From Acidovorax sp. 107 (lineage in GTDB: Bacteria > Pseudomonadota > Gammaproteobacteria > Burkholderiales > Burkholderiaceae_C), in the NCBI RefSeq assembly GCF_003058055.1, contig NZ_QBTZ01000001.1, forward strand, positions 932,501 through 996,500: a stretch of 64,000 bases of DNA. The letters are read 5' to 3'. The position numbers were made by a program, and so were the translations under genes. The notes under the pieces are model-generated. The model made no database searches, was not told where the DNA came from, and worked only from the letters and a program-made list of their open reading frames with translations. Below are positions 1 to 9,450 of the stretch, in pieces. How positions within the stretch are numbered: the first letter of the stretch is position 1; every line of letters begins with the position of its first letter.

Positions 1-204
1 GCGAAGAAATCTGGGGAATGGTGTAGGGCACTACCTCTCACGGGCAATGGACGCCGCGCGGCGAGCGCCTAAAGCTGCGAAGCAAGCTCAAATTGATGGC
101 TGTTCAACTGTCGCCGGAAGATCTCAAGCGACGACATTTGCACCCCGCACACCGTACTGACATCTGACTTAAAACTTACAGATTCTGAGGGTGGCATTTC
201 TGGC

Positions 205-222
205 TTTTACCACTTGGTAAAA
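205..222. promoter_or_regulatory. palindrome upstream of the serine recombinase gene
   Basis: A perfect inverted repeat, TTTTACCA-CT-TGGTAAAA, ends 34 bases before the recombinase start. Its place between the likely promoter and the ribosome binding site (AGGAGG at 244-249) suits an operator or a recombinase subsite. No matching repressor gene is visible, so the role is open. Confidence 0.4.
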
Positions 223-256
223 CGGCCTAGATTGCCTCTCAAAAGGAGGGCAACTA

Positions 257-826
257 ATGGCATTTGTAGGCTACGCCAGAGTTTCAACGCAGGACCAGGA
301 CACAGCATTGCAGCTTGATGCGCTCGCTAAAGCTGGCTGCGAAGTCATCTATCAGGAGAAGGCTAGCGGTGCATCGCGGCGCGGTCGTCACGAGCTCGCT
401 AGGTGCCTTGCGTCTCTGCAAAAGGGTGATGTTCTGGTCGTTTACAAAATCGACCGCATTGCAAGGAGCTTGTTTGATCTGCTCGCAATGCTTCGCCAGC
501 TTGAGGCTGTTGGAGCGACCATCAAAAGTGTTACTGAGCCACTGGATACGACAAACAGCATGGGGGTGTTTGTGGTGCAGATTCTTGGTGCCGTCGCGCA
601 GCTTGAGCGCTCAATGATTCGGGAAAGGTCGATTGCGGGCCAGATTGCCGCACGTGCGCGTGGAAGGTTGCCGGGGAGACTTCGCGCATTGTCTCCGGCT
701 GATGAAGCCGCTGTGGTGGCTGAGTATCGAGCTGGAGGGATTACTCAGCTTGGCCTAGCAACCAAATACGGCGTTTCTCCCTCGGTAGTGAAACGCGCCC
801 TGTATCGTGTCAAGGGTAACCAGTAG
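257..826 (+). CDS. serine recombinase (resolvase/invertase family)
   Basis: A 189-residue small serine recombinase that would cut and rejoin DNA at short paired sites. The N-terminal catalytic domain begins with the classic YARVSTQDQD motif, placing the nucleophile at Ser10 with Arg8 beside it. The conserved helix with QLERSMIRERS follows at about residues 115-125. The C-terminal 45 residues form a small helix-turn-helix (GLATKYGVSPSVVKRAL) as in Hin and Tn3 resolvases. A strong AGGAGG sits 7 bases before ATG. Base composition is visibly lower in GC than the following genes, and no transposase is present in the 256 bases upstream, so this may be the edge of an island or a stand-alone resolvase. 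The family call is firm; its target site is unknown. Confidence 0.93.
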   Translation: MAFVGYARVSTQDQDTALQLDALAKAGCEVIYQEKASGASRRGRHELARCLASLQKGDVLVVYKIDRIARSLFDLLAMLRQLEAVGATIKSVTEPLDTTNSMGVFVVQILGAVAQLERSMIRERSIAGQIAARARGRLPGRLRALSPADEAAVVAEYRAGGITQLGLATKYGVSPSVVKRALYRVKGNQ

Positions 827-854
827 CGCCGAAAACATCCGTTTCCGCCAAGAT

Positions 855-885
855 AAAGCCCAAGCGATTCAGTCGCTTGGGCTTT
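855..885 (+). terminator. rho-independent terminator after the recombinase gene
   Basis: A 13-bp perfect stem (AAAGCCCAAGCGA / TCGCTTGGGCTTT) with a 5-base loop continues into a run of six T. It closes the recombinase transcript and lies in the convergent gap to hslR, for which it may act weakly in the other direction. Confidence 0.9.
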
Positions 886-951
886 TTTCTTGCGTCCCGC
901 GTCTACGCCGTTCTGTATGGGCAGGCTTGGGGGCCAGAGTTCATCTCAGGT

Positions 952-1383
952 TCACTCGTCGATCGAAGCGCTCCACCGGCTGCCCCAGTCACTCCCCTTG
1001 TTGCTGACCTTGTCGATCTCGCGCCGGTCGCGCTTCGTGGGGCGCCCCTCCTGAAGGGCTGCTGCAGGCTCAGGGGCCAGGCGGCGTATTTCCGCTGCTT
1101 TTTCGCGGGCGGCGATGCTGTCAGGGGTTTCCTCATACAGCTGTTGGGCTACAGGCGCGGGGCCCCGGGCGCCGCTCAGGCCCCGTACGAGCACGGTGCG
1201 CGCCACGGGCCCTTGGCGCAGCGCCACGGTGTCGCCGCAGCGCAGGTCGCGCGCGGGTTTGGCCAGCTGGCCATTAACGGTGACCCGTCCCTTGCCGATT
1301 TCTTCCGTGGCGAGGCTGCGGGTTTTGTAGAAGCGGGCGCACCAAAGCCACTTGTCCAACCGCATCGTCTCCGAGGTATTCAT
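952..1383 (-). CDS. hslR: ribosome-associated heat shock protein Hsp15 (S4 domain)
   Basis: A 143-residue RNA-binding protein. The S4 domain covers residues 7-65 (MRLDKWLWCARFYKTRSLA, then the GRVTVNG turn), exactly the Hsp15 pattern, followed by a basic tail rich in Arg and Lys (RPTKRDRREIDK). Hsp15 binds free 50S subunits that still carry nascent chains after heat stress and helps rescue them. The start could also be Met7. The gene overlaps the upstream sensor kinase by ATGA, so it appears to be the last gene of the response regulator-kinase-hslR transcript, an unusual partner for a stress protein. Confidence 0.9.
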   Translation of the reverse strand: MNTSETMRLDKWLWCARFYKTRSLATEEIGKGRVTVNGQLAKPARDLRCGDTVALRQGPVARTVLVRGLSGARGPAPVAQQLYEETPDSIAAREKAAEIRRLAPEPAAALQEGRPTKRDRREIDKVSNKGSDWGSRWSASIDE

Positions 1384-2840
1384 GGGCGAGATTGTGCCGC
1401 CTGCACCGTCGACGCGCTGTCAGTCAGGGGCGCAGGCAGCGGCAGGCGAACAACAGCATCCAGCCCCGTCACCTTGTGCCCCTGGACCCGGTTGGTCAGT
1501 GCGATGCTGCCTTCCAGGGCCTGCACAATCTCATGGCAGATGGCCAGGCCCAGGCCGCTGCCGGTACGCACGTCGCCCGCCGAGAAGGGCTGGAACAGCC
1601 GGGCCGCCAGCTCGTCATCAATACCGGTGCCGTGGTCACTGATCGTGAGCGCCACATGCCGTCCGTCGCTGCGCAGGTCTACGGTCAGCTCGCTGCCTGG
1701 CGGTGCATGGCGCACGGCGTTGTGCAGCAGGTTGCGGCTCAGTTCGCGCAACATCCATTCGTGGGACTGCACCAGGGTGGGCTCGGTGTGAATGCCGAAG
1801 TCCAGATCGCGCTGGGCGATCAGCGGTGAGATCTCCAGTGCCACCGTGCGCAGAATCTCGTCAAACCGCGTGTTGGGTGGCGCGCTCTGCTGGCGCAGCT
1901 GTTCCACCTTGGCCAGGGCCAGCATCTGGTTGGCGAGCTGGGTGGCGCGGTCCACGGTGTCGCTGATTTCATGAAGGGCCTGCTGCGGCTCGACGTCTCC
2001 GCGCAGGGCCGATTGCACCTGGGTCTTGAGCACGGCCAACGGTGTGCGCAACTGGTGGGATGCATCGCGCACAAAGCGCTTTTGGTGCCGCAGCAGGTGG
2101 CGCAGGCGCTGCATGACCTCGTTGGTAGCGTCGACCAGCGGCTGCAGCTCGCGCGGGGCCAGGGGGGCGGCGATGGGGCTCAGGTCGCCTTCGCGCCGGG
2201 CCTGCAGCTGCTGGCTGAGCTGGCGAACGGGCTGGGTGGCGCGCTGTACCACCAGCACCACGGTGAAGGCGATCACCGCGATCAGCAGTGCCTGGCGCAG
2301 CAGGGTGTTGCGCAGGATCTGAAGGGCCAGGGTCTCGCGCACTTCCAGCGTCTCGGCCACCTGGATCACCGCCATGGCGCGCCCCTGAGAGCTGGCCACC
2401 GGCTGCAGCAGCACGGCGACGCGCACATCGCGGTCGCGAAAGCGGTCGTCGTAAAAGTCCACCAAGGCCGCGTAGGGCGGGCGGGCAGGGATGCTGCCGT
2501 GCCACATCGGCAGGTCCTCGAAGCCCGACACCATCTCGCCCTTCAGGGTCGAGACGCGGTAGAACATCTGGCTCTGGTTGTCGGCTTCAAAGGCCTCCAG
2601 GGCGGAATACGGCACGATAGCGCGCAGCTGCGCCTCCTCGTCAAACCCTTTCACATCCAGTTGCTCGCTGATGCTCTTGGCGGATGCCAGCAGGGTGCGG
2701 TCGTAGGCCGTGTTGAGGGATGCCAGGGTCTGGTGGTACAGGCTCCAGGTGTTGAAGCCGATGAACAGCACCACCGGCAGCAAGATGCCCAGCAGCAGGC
2801 GCCGCCTTAGCGAGTGGTGGCGCACGCCTTTGGGGCTCAT
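1380..2840 (-). CDS. tctE: sensor histidine kinase, TctE-like
   Basis: A 486-residue membrane kinase. It has an N-terminal transmembrane helix (about 15-32), a periplasmic sensor of about 140 residues of the two-component-sensor N-terminal type, and a second helix near residues 185-205. The dimerisation box DASHQLRTPLAVL carries the phospho-His at about residue 260. The catalytic domain ends with N box NLLHNAVRHAP, D box SDHGTGI and G box GSGLGLAI. It overlaps the response regulator gene by four bases. Divergence from tctCBA suggests it senses tricarboxylates and controls their uptake, as TctDE does in Salmonella; that ligand is inferred from position. Confidence 0.9.
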   Translation of the reverse strand: MSPKGVRHHSLRRRLLLGILLPVVLFIGFNTWSLYHQTLASLNTAYDRTLLASAKSISEQLDVKGFDEEAQLRAIVPYSALEAFEADNQSQMFYRVSTLKGEMVSGFEDLPMWHGSIPARPPYAALVDFYDDRFRDRDVRVAVLLQPVASSQGRAMAVIQVAETLEVRETLALQILRNTLLRQALLIAVIAFTVVLVVQRATQPVRQLSQQLQARREGDLSPIAAPLAPRELQPLVDATNEVMQRLRHLLRHQKRFVRDASHQLRTPLAVLKTQVQSALRGDVEPQQALHEISDTVDRATQLANQMLALAKVEQLRQQSAPPNTRFDEILRTVALEISPLIAQRDLDFGIHTEPTLVQSHEWMLRELSRNLLHNAVRHAPPGSELTVDLRSDGRHVALTISDHGTGIDDELAARLFQPFSAGDVRTGSGLGLAICHEIVQALEGSIALTNRVQGHKVTGLDAVVRLPLPAPLTDSASTVQAAQSRP

Positions 2841-3520
2841 GTGTCTGCCCGTAGCAGGTAGCCCAGGCCGCGCAGCGTCATCAACGTCAGGCCCGTGCCT
2901 GCCAGCTTTTTGCGCAGCCGATACACCACCACCTCGATGGCTTCGTATTGCACGTCCAGCTGGCCCGGAAACACCAACTCATACAGCCGTTCCTTGGTCA
3001 CCGCATGGCCGGGCTGGGCCAGCAATGCGTGCATTAAAGCCAGCTCGCGCGGGGTGAGCTCCATCACCTCACCGTTCAGGTACAGCGCGCCGCTGTCCTT
3101 GTCATAACGGATGGCGCCAATCTGCACGGTGCTGGGGGCGAGGGGTGCCACGGCGGGGTCTGCGCTGCGGCGTACCAGGGCGCGCAGGCGGGCCTCCAGT
3201 TCGTCCAGGTCAAAAGGTTTGGGCAGGTAGTCGTCGGCTCCGGCGTTCAAGCCCATCACACGGTCGCCCACGGTGCCACGCGCTGTCAGGATGAGCACGG
3301 GGGTGCGCAGGCCGCGCGACCGGGCCTGCTGCAACACCTGCAGACCGTCCAGGCCAGGCAGGGTCAGGTCCAGGATGACGGCATCGGGCTGCAGTGCGGT
3401 CCACTGGCTGAGCGCCGCGCGCCCGTCGCCCACGGCCGTCACCTCCATGCCGCGCCGAGTCAGTGCGCGGTGCAGCGTGGCCTGCATGGTGGGGTCGTCT
3501 TCTACAAGGAGCAATTGCAT
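2837..3520 (-). CDS. tctD: two-component response regulator, TctD-like (OmpR/PhoB family)
   Basis: A 227-residue regulator with a receiver domain (acidic pair in LLVEDD, phospho-acceptor Asp51 in VILDLTLPG, Lys in YLPKPF) and a C-terminal winged helix (ELTPRELALMHALL to the end). A start four codons upstream at 3532 is in frame, but the ATG used here begins directly with the receiver strand MQLLLVEDD as in homologues. It is the first gene of an ATGA-coupled operon with the kinase and hslR, and lies back to back with tctC across about 130 bases, where its target promoter probably is. Confidence 0.92.
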   Translation of the reverse strand: MQLLLVEDDPTMQATLHRALTRRGMEVTAVGDGRAALSQWTALQPDAVILDLTLPGLDGLQVLQQARSRGLRTPVLILTARGTVGDRVMGLNAGADDYLPKPFDLDELEARLRALVRRSADPAVAPLAPSTVQIGAIRYDKDSGALYLNGEVMELTPRELALMHALLAQPGHAVTKERLYELVFPGQLDVQYEAIEVVVYRLRKKLAGTGLTLMTLRGLGYLLRADT

Positions 3521-3648
3521 GCGCGGCACCATAGCACCGTCTCATTGGGCCCGGCGCATGAGTGTTTTCCCTGAGTCTGAGGACAGCCGTTTGACAGGCA
3601 GCGCGCGCATCATCGGGCGGTTCGCAAACCTTATCAGGAGACAGACAC

Positions 3649-4608
3649 ATGCGTCGCGATACCTTTCTGAAATCACTGGCCGCCATGGCCGCTGCGGGTG
3701 TGTTGCCCGTGTCGGCCCAGACGGCGTCTGCCATCAAGATGATGATCCCTGCCAACCCGGGTGGGGGCTGGGACACCACCGGCCGTGCGTTGGGCAAGGC
3801 GATGCAGGATGCGGGCACAGCCTCGTCAGTGTCCTATGACAACAAGGGCGGCGCAGCGGGTGCGATTGGTCTGGCGCAGTTCGTCAACGCCAGCAAGGGC
3901 GACCCGAATGCACTGATGGTGATGGGCGCCGTGATGCTGGGTGGCATCATCACCGGCAAGCCCCCGGTGGGCCTGGACAAGGTCACTCCCCTGGCGCGCC
4001 TGACCAGTGAATACAACGTGTTCGTGCTGCCCGCCAACTCGCCCTTCAAGACCATGAAGGACGTGGTGGACCAGCTCAAGAAGGACCCCGGCAGTGTGAA
4101 ATGGGGCGGTGGCTCGCGCGGCTCTACCGAGCACATTGCGGCGGCCATGATCGCCCGCGAAGTGGGTGTGGACCCTGCCAAGATTAACTATGTGGCGTTC
4201 CGTGGGGGCGGCGAGGCGACTGCCGCCATCTTGGGCGGCAACGTCACTGTAGGCGGCAGCGGCTACAGCGAGTTCTCCGAGTACATCACCGCCGGCAAGA
4301 TGCGCCCCGTGGGTGTGACTTCGGGCACCCGTCTCAAGGGCGTGAATGTGCCCACGCTCAAGGAACAGGGCATCAACGTGGAGATCGGCAACTGGCGCGG
4401 CGTGTACGGCGCGCCGGGCATCACGCCAGAGCAGCGCAAGGCCCTGATCGATGCGCTGGCCAAGACCTTCAAGCACAAGGCCTGGCAGGACGCGATGGAA
4501 AAGAACGGCTGGACCCCTGCATGGATGGCCGGCGACGAGTTCGCCAACTTTGTGGACGCAGAGTTCGCCAGCATGCGCGCCACGATGGCCAAGTCCGGAA
4601 TGATCTGA
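3649..4608 (+). CDS. tctC: tripartite tricarboxylate transporter receptor TctC (Bug family)
   Basis: A 319-residue periplasmic receptor. A signal peptide (MRRDTFLKSLAAMAAAGVLPVSAQ, cleaved near residue 24) is followed by the Bug-family strand IKMMIPANPGGGWDTTGRALG, whose loop grips the ligand carboxylate. A good AGGAGA lies 8 bases before ATG. It heads tctC-tctB-tctA, the usual order of a complete TTT system, so it should deliver citrate or a related carboxylate to TctAB. The exact ligand cannot be read from sequence. Confidence 0.93.
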   Translation: MRRDTFLKSLAAMAAAGVLPVSAQTASAIKMMIPANPGGGWDTTGRALGKAMQDAGTASSVSYDNKGGAAGAIGLAQFVNASKGDPNALMVMGAVMLGGIITGKPPVGLDKVTPLARLTSEYNVFVLPANSPFKTMKDVVDQLKKDPGSVKWGGGSRGSTEHIAAAMIAREVGVDPAKINYVAFRGGGEATAAILGGNVTVGGSGYSEFSEYITAGKMRPVGVTSGTRLKGVNVPTLKEQGINVEIGNWRGVYGAPGITPEQRKALIDALAKTFKHKAWQDAMEKNGWTPAWMAGDEFANFVDAEFASMRATMAKSGMI

Positions 4609-4696
4609 TCTCGAAGCAAGGCGCGGCAGTCGCCTTCTCCCTCCTGGTGGATGGAGGCGGGCGTTGCTGTGCACTGGTTGGTGCGAAGGAAAAAAC

Positions 4697-5215
4697 ATGA
4701 CACAACAACATTCATCGCGCTCCAAGCCCTTGCAGACCCTCATCGGGGTGGGGTTGGTGGTGCTGGCGCTGGGCCTGGCCTGGGGGGCCAGCTCGGTTAG
4801 TTCAGAGGCCGGTTATGGCGGCGTGGGCCCCAACTTCTTTCCCTGGGTGGTCAGCATTGCCATCCTGGTCTGCGGCGTGCTGTGTGTGGTGCATGCGCTG
4901 AACGGCGGGTTTCGCGAGCTGGAAGAAGGCTCTGGCGACGAGCGGGCCCACTGGAAGGGCTTCATCTGGGTGTCGGCGGGGCTGCTGCTCAACGCCCTGC
5001 TCATCACCACGTTGGGCTTCATCCTGAGCTGTGCGTTGTGCTTCGTGCTGTCGGTGCGGGGTTTCAAAAGCTCGGAAGGTGAACTGGACCTGCGCCTGCA
5101 GGCCTGGATCAAGGATTCCTTCATCGGTATCGCGGTAGCGGCCCCGGTGTACTGGATGTTTACGCAACTGCTGGCCATCAACCTGCCCGGCCTGACCAAC
5201 ACGGGGTGGCTGTAA
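4697..5215 (+). CDS. tctB: tripartite tricarboxylate transporter small membrane subunit TctB
   Basis: A 172-residue protein with four predicted transmembrane helices (about residues 12-30, 45-65, 85-120 and 140-160). It has the TctB features of an FFPW motif (GPNFFPWVVSIAILV) and an Arg/Glu-rich cytoplasmic loop. AAGGA is centred 8 bases before the chosen ATG; an in-frame start 33 bases upstream lacks this. It sits between tctC and tctA and forms the membrane complex with TctA. Confidence 0.9.
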   Translation: MTQQHSSRSKPLQTLIGVGLVVLALGLAWGASSVSSEAGYGGVGPNFFPWVVSIAILVCGVLCVVHALNGGFRELEEGSGDERAHWKGFIWVSAGLLLNALLITTLGFILSCALCFVLSVRGFKSSEGELDLRLQAWIKDSFIGIAVAAPVYWMFTQLLAINLPGLTNTGWL

Positions 5216-5227
5216 AGCCTGCATGTC

Positions 5228-6733
5228 ATGGATACGTTAAACCTTTTGATGCAGGGTTTTGCCACGGCGGCAACACCCATCAACCTGATGTGGGCCTTTG
5301 TGGGCTGCATGATTGGCACAGCCGTGGGCGTGTTGCCCGGCATCGGCCCGGCCGTGGCGGTGGCCATGCTGTTGCCCATCACCGTCAAGGTCGAGGCCAC
5401 GGCCTCGATGATCTTCTTTGCGGGCATCTACTACGGCGCCATGTATGGCGGCTCCACCACATCCATCTTGCTCAACACCCCGGGTGAGGCCGGGTCCATG
5501 GTCACGGCCATGGAGGGCAACAAGATGGCCAAGCATGGGCGTGCCGGTGCGGCCCTGGCCACAGCCGCCATCGGGTCGTTTGTGGCGGGCACCATTGCCA
5601 CGGTGCTGGTGACCTTTTGCGCGCCGCTGGTGGCTGAATACGCCATCCGCCTGGGCCCGCCGGAGTATTTCATGCTGATGGTGCTGGCCTTCACCACGGT
5701 GAGCGCGGTGCTGGGCAAGAGCACGCTGCGCGGCATGGTGGCGCTGTTTGTCGGCCTGGCCATGGGCCTGATCGGCATCGACCAGATCACGGGCCAGGCG
5801 CGCTACACCGGTGGCGTGCCCGAGTTGATGGACGGCATCGAGGTCGTGCTGATCGCCGTGGGCCTGTTTGCCGTGGGCGAGGCGTTGTACAACGTGATGT
5901 ACGAAGGCAAGTCCGACGAAACCCAGAACCGCCTGACCAGCACGCACATGACCAAGGAGGAGTGGAAGCGCTCCTGGCCCGCGTGGCTGCGCGCCACCGC
6001 CATCGGCTTTCCGTTTGGCACCGTGCCAGCGGGCGGCAGCGAGATCCCGACCTTCCTGAGCTACGCCGCTGAAAAGAAGCTGAGCAAGCACAAGGAAGAG
6101 TTCGGCACCACCGGCGCCATTGAAGGCGTGGCGGGCCCCGAGGCCGCCAACAATGCAGCCATCACGGCCACGTTGATTCCGCTGTTGACCCTGGGTATTC
6201 CCACGTCGAACACCACGGCCATCCTGCTGGGTGCGTTCCAGAACTACGGCATCCAGCCCGGCCCGCAACTGTTCGACACCAACGGTGCATTGGTGTGGGC
6301 GTTGATCGCGTCGATGTACATCGGCAACGTGATGCTGCTGATCCTGAACCTGCCTCTGGTGGGACTGTGGGTCAAGCTGCTGAACATCCCCAAGTCGTAC
6401 CTGTACGCGGGCATTCTGGTGTTCTCCACGCTGGGTGTGTACGGCATGCGCCAGAGCGCGTTCGACCTGGTGCTGCTGTATGCGATTGGCCTGCTGGGCG
6501 TGGTGATGCGCCGCTTTGACTTCCCTGCAGCGCCTGTGGTGGTGGGCATGATCCTGGGCCCGTTGGCCGAGGCGCAAATGCGCAATGCCGTGTCGATTGG
6601 CGAAGGCAAGTGGACGATCTTCCTGGAGCGCCCCGGCTCGGTCACCCTGATCGTCATCGTGCTGGCGGTGCTGATCGTGCCGCGCCTGCTGCGCCGCTGG
6701 GCGGCCCGCAAGATGGCGCTGGCAGAGGCCTGA
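5228..6733 (+). CDS. tctA: tripartite tricarboxylate transporter large permease TctA
   Basis: A 501-residue, very hydrophobic protein of about 11-12 helices, the normal length for TctA. The family signatures are present: [19 protein letters not shown] near residue 38, [20 protein letters not shown] near 75, and [15 protein letters not shown] near 325. It is the sodium-coupled carboxylate channel of the TctABC system, with its stop just before a strong terminator. The gap to tctB is 12 bases. Confidence 0.95.
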   Translation: MDTLNLLMQGFATAATPINLMWAFVGCMIGTAVGVLPGIGPAVAVAMLLPITVKVEATASMIFFAGIYYGAMYGGSTTSILLNTPGEAGSMVTAMEGNKMAKHGRAGAALATAAIGSFVAGTIATVLVTFCAPLVAEYAIRLGPPEYFMLMVLAFTTVSAVLGKSTLRGMVALFVGLAMGLIGIDQITGQARYTGGVPELMDGIEVVLIAVGLFAVGEALYNVMYEGKSDETQNRLTSTHMTKEEWKRSWPAWLRATAIGFPFGTVPAGGSEIPTFLSYAAEKKLSKHKEEFGTTGAIEGVAGPEAANNAAITATLIPLLTLGIPTSNTTAILLGAFQNYGIQPGPQLFDTNGALVWALIASMYIGNVMLLILNLPLVGLWVKLLNIPKSYLYAGILVFSTLGVYGMRQSAFDLVLLYAIGLLGVVMRRFDFPAAPVVVGMILGPLAEAQMRNAVSIGEGKWTIFLERPGSVTLIVIVLAVLIVPRLLRRWAARKMALAEA

Positions 6734-6764
6734 GGCCCTGGCGAGGCTCCCGGCCCGCGCCCAT

Positions 6765-6797
6765 AAAAAAACCGCGCCACCCGGCGCGGTTTTTTTT
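6765..6797 (+). terminator. rho-independent terminator after tctA
   Basis: The stem CCGCGCC / GGCGCGG with a 4-base loop is flanked by seven A upstream and eight T downstream, so it should work in both directions. It closes the tctCBA operon 31 bases after the stop codon. Confidence 0.93.
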
Positions 6798-6891
6798 CGT
6801 CCAGACGGCGCGGGCGAATCCGTGCCGACGATTTTCTTAGCAAGCCAGACCCCGAGGCGCTGTGCTCCCGGTGCCCTCCCCACCAGGCGAC

Positions 6892-6921
6892 TTGCTGCGA
6901 ACTCGGTGCGAATCGTACCAT
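6892..6921 (+). promoter_or_regulatory. possible sigma70 promoter of the DUF2325 gene
   Basis: TTGCTG (6892-6897) and TACCAT (6916-6921) are separated by 18 bases and directly precede the Fur-box-like palindrome. Both hexamers are only fair matches; position makes the pair credible. Confidence 0.35.
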
Positions 6922-6925
6922 AAAA

Positions 6926-6946
6926 TGCGAATAATTCTTATTTGCA
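6926..6946. promoter_or_regulatory. Fur-box-like operator
   Basis: The arms TGCGAATAA and TTATTTGCA around TTC pair at 8 of 9 positions and match the usual proteobacterial Fur box style (GCGAATNATTCTNATTTGC). It ends 10 bases before the DUF2325 start and follows the candidate -10, a position that would block transcription when iron is replete. Binding is inferred from the pattern alone. Confidence 0.65.
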
Positions 6947-6956
6947 GGATGGGCGC

Positions 6957-7622
6957 ATGTCTTCATTTCCGCAGGAGTTTCTGGTGCTCTGCCGCCAACT
7001 CGGTGAGGTCCAGCAGCGTTGCAGCGCCGCCCTGGCAGCCCAGGCTGCCGAGATCCAGGCGCTGCAGGCCGAGGTGGTGCGGCTGCGCGGCGCCGTGGTG
7101 CTGCGCGACACGCGGTTGGCCCTGGCGCAGGACGAGTTGACGCAGTTGCAGGCCATGGCCCCCGGCCTATGGCGGCGCCGGGCCGTGGCGCGCCACATCA
7201 GTGCCTTGGTCGATCGCATTGCTGCGCTGTCACGCGAATGCCTGCGGTGGCGCCTGGCGGCCGGGGGCCAAGCCCGGGTAGACGGTGGCGCACCGCTGCA
7301 GGGTGAGGAAAGGGCTACCCACGCCGGTCCTGGCAGCGACGTGGCGGTGGGCGCTTCACGCACGGTGCGGCCCGTGGCGGTGGCTGTGGCGAAGGGCCGG
7401 GCTGCGGATGCCGCGTTTGACGCCAGCCTTGCCGCGGCCAACCTGGTGATCTGCCAGACCGGGTGCCTCAGCCATGACGACTACTGGCGCGTGCAGGACC
7501 ATTGCCGCCGCACGGGCAAGCCCTGCATCCTGATAGACCCGCCATTGGCCGCCAGCGTTGCCGTCTCCAATCTGCCACTCACTGCCTCCGTGATGCATTT
7601 TTATGAGGAAAATGGCCGGTAG
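6957..7622 (+). CDS. DUF2325 domain protein, probably iron-regulated
   Basis: A 221-residue cytoplasmic protein. The N-terminal half is helical and coiled-coil-like (LCRQLGEVQQRCSAALAAQ onward). The C-terminal 60 residues carry the DUF2325 signature: VICQTGCLSHDDYWRVQDHC, then RTGKPCILID. Its function is not known; the two conserved Cys suggest metal or redox chemistry. ATG at 6957 is chosen because AGGAT lies 7 bases upstream; a TTG start at 6942 would sit inside the Fur-box palindrome. It stands alone between the tctA terminator and the sigma54 regulator. Confidence 0.82.
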   Translation: MSSFPQEFLVLCRQLGEVQQRCSAALAAQAAEIQALQAEVVRLRGAVVLRDTRLALAQDELTQLQAMAPGLWRRRAVARHISALVDRIAALSRECLRWRLAAGGQARVDGGAPLQGEERATHAGPGSDVAVGASRTVRPVAVAVAKGRAADAAFDASLAAANLVICQTGCLSHDDYWRVQDHCRRTGKPCILIDPPLAASVAVSNLPLTASVMHFYEENGR

Positions 7623-7645
7623 TGCCGGTGTAGATTGGAGTAGTT

Positions 7646-7662
7646 GCTATGTTATGGATAGC
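7646..7662. repeat. short GCTAT/ATAGC hairpin
   Basis: GCTAT and ATAGC enclose a short AT-rich loop in the 165-base gap before the sigma54 regulator. It looks like the terminal hairpin of the dispersed repeat found at 60636 and 56835, here without the rest of the element. Confidence 0.3.
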
Positions 7663-7787
7663 GTCTAAGGATCCGGTGAAAGGTGTGACTGCGCCGTGGC
7701 CATGCGCTGGAGGCCCCTGGCGTCCACCCGGCCGCCTGCGGTAAGCATGGGGCTTTGTGCGGTGCGCTGCCGCGCTACCATCCACGC

Positions 7788-9299
<1,512 letters not shown>

Positions 9300-9308
9300 A
9301 AATCAGGC

Positions 9309-9331
9309 AAATGTCTAAAAATAAGACATTT
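9309..9331. promoter_or_regulatory. candidate upstream activator site for the sigma54 activator
   Basis: The perfect inverted repeat AAATGTCT-N7-AGACATTT lies about 73-95 bases upstream of the -24 element, the normal range for an enhancer. A further half-site-like ATGTGTCTTT follows at 9333-9342. It is AT-rich and lacks a T-run, so it is not a good terminator for the preceding gene. Confidence 0.6.
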
Positions 9332-9403
9332 AATGTGTCTTTAAATCAGTCAGTGTCGCCGGGGTGTCAGCAAAAGTATCTTTGAAATCAAGCACTTGGA
9401 CGC

Positions 9404-9418
9404 TGGCACAGACTGTGC
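9404..9418 (+). promoter_or_regulatory. sigma54 (-24/-12) promoter of the 3HB-locus receptor gene
   Basis: TGGCACAGACTGTGC matches the RpoN consensus TGGCACG-N4-TTGC at nearly every fixed base, with GG and GC exactly 12 bases apart. It lies 33 bases before the receptor ATG and just after the gene for a sigma54 activator. Confidence 0.82.
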
Positions 9419-9450
9419 AATAAAGACGCATCACAACAGGAGACATCGCC

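Noticed and set aside
257..826. The serine recombinase as integrase of the cassette array
   Set aside because: Integron integrases are tyrosine recombinases; this is a serine recombinase 32 kb away.
5237..6883. A 548-residue open frame antisense to tctA
   Set aside because: It mirrors tctA codon structure, is rich in His/Gln/Arg as GC-rich antisense frames are, and has no family motif or ribosome site.
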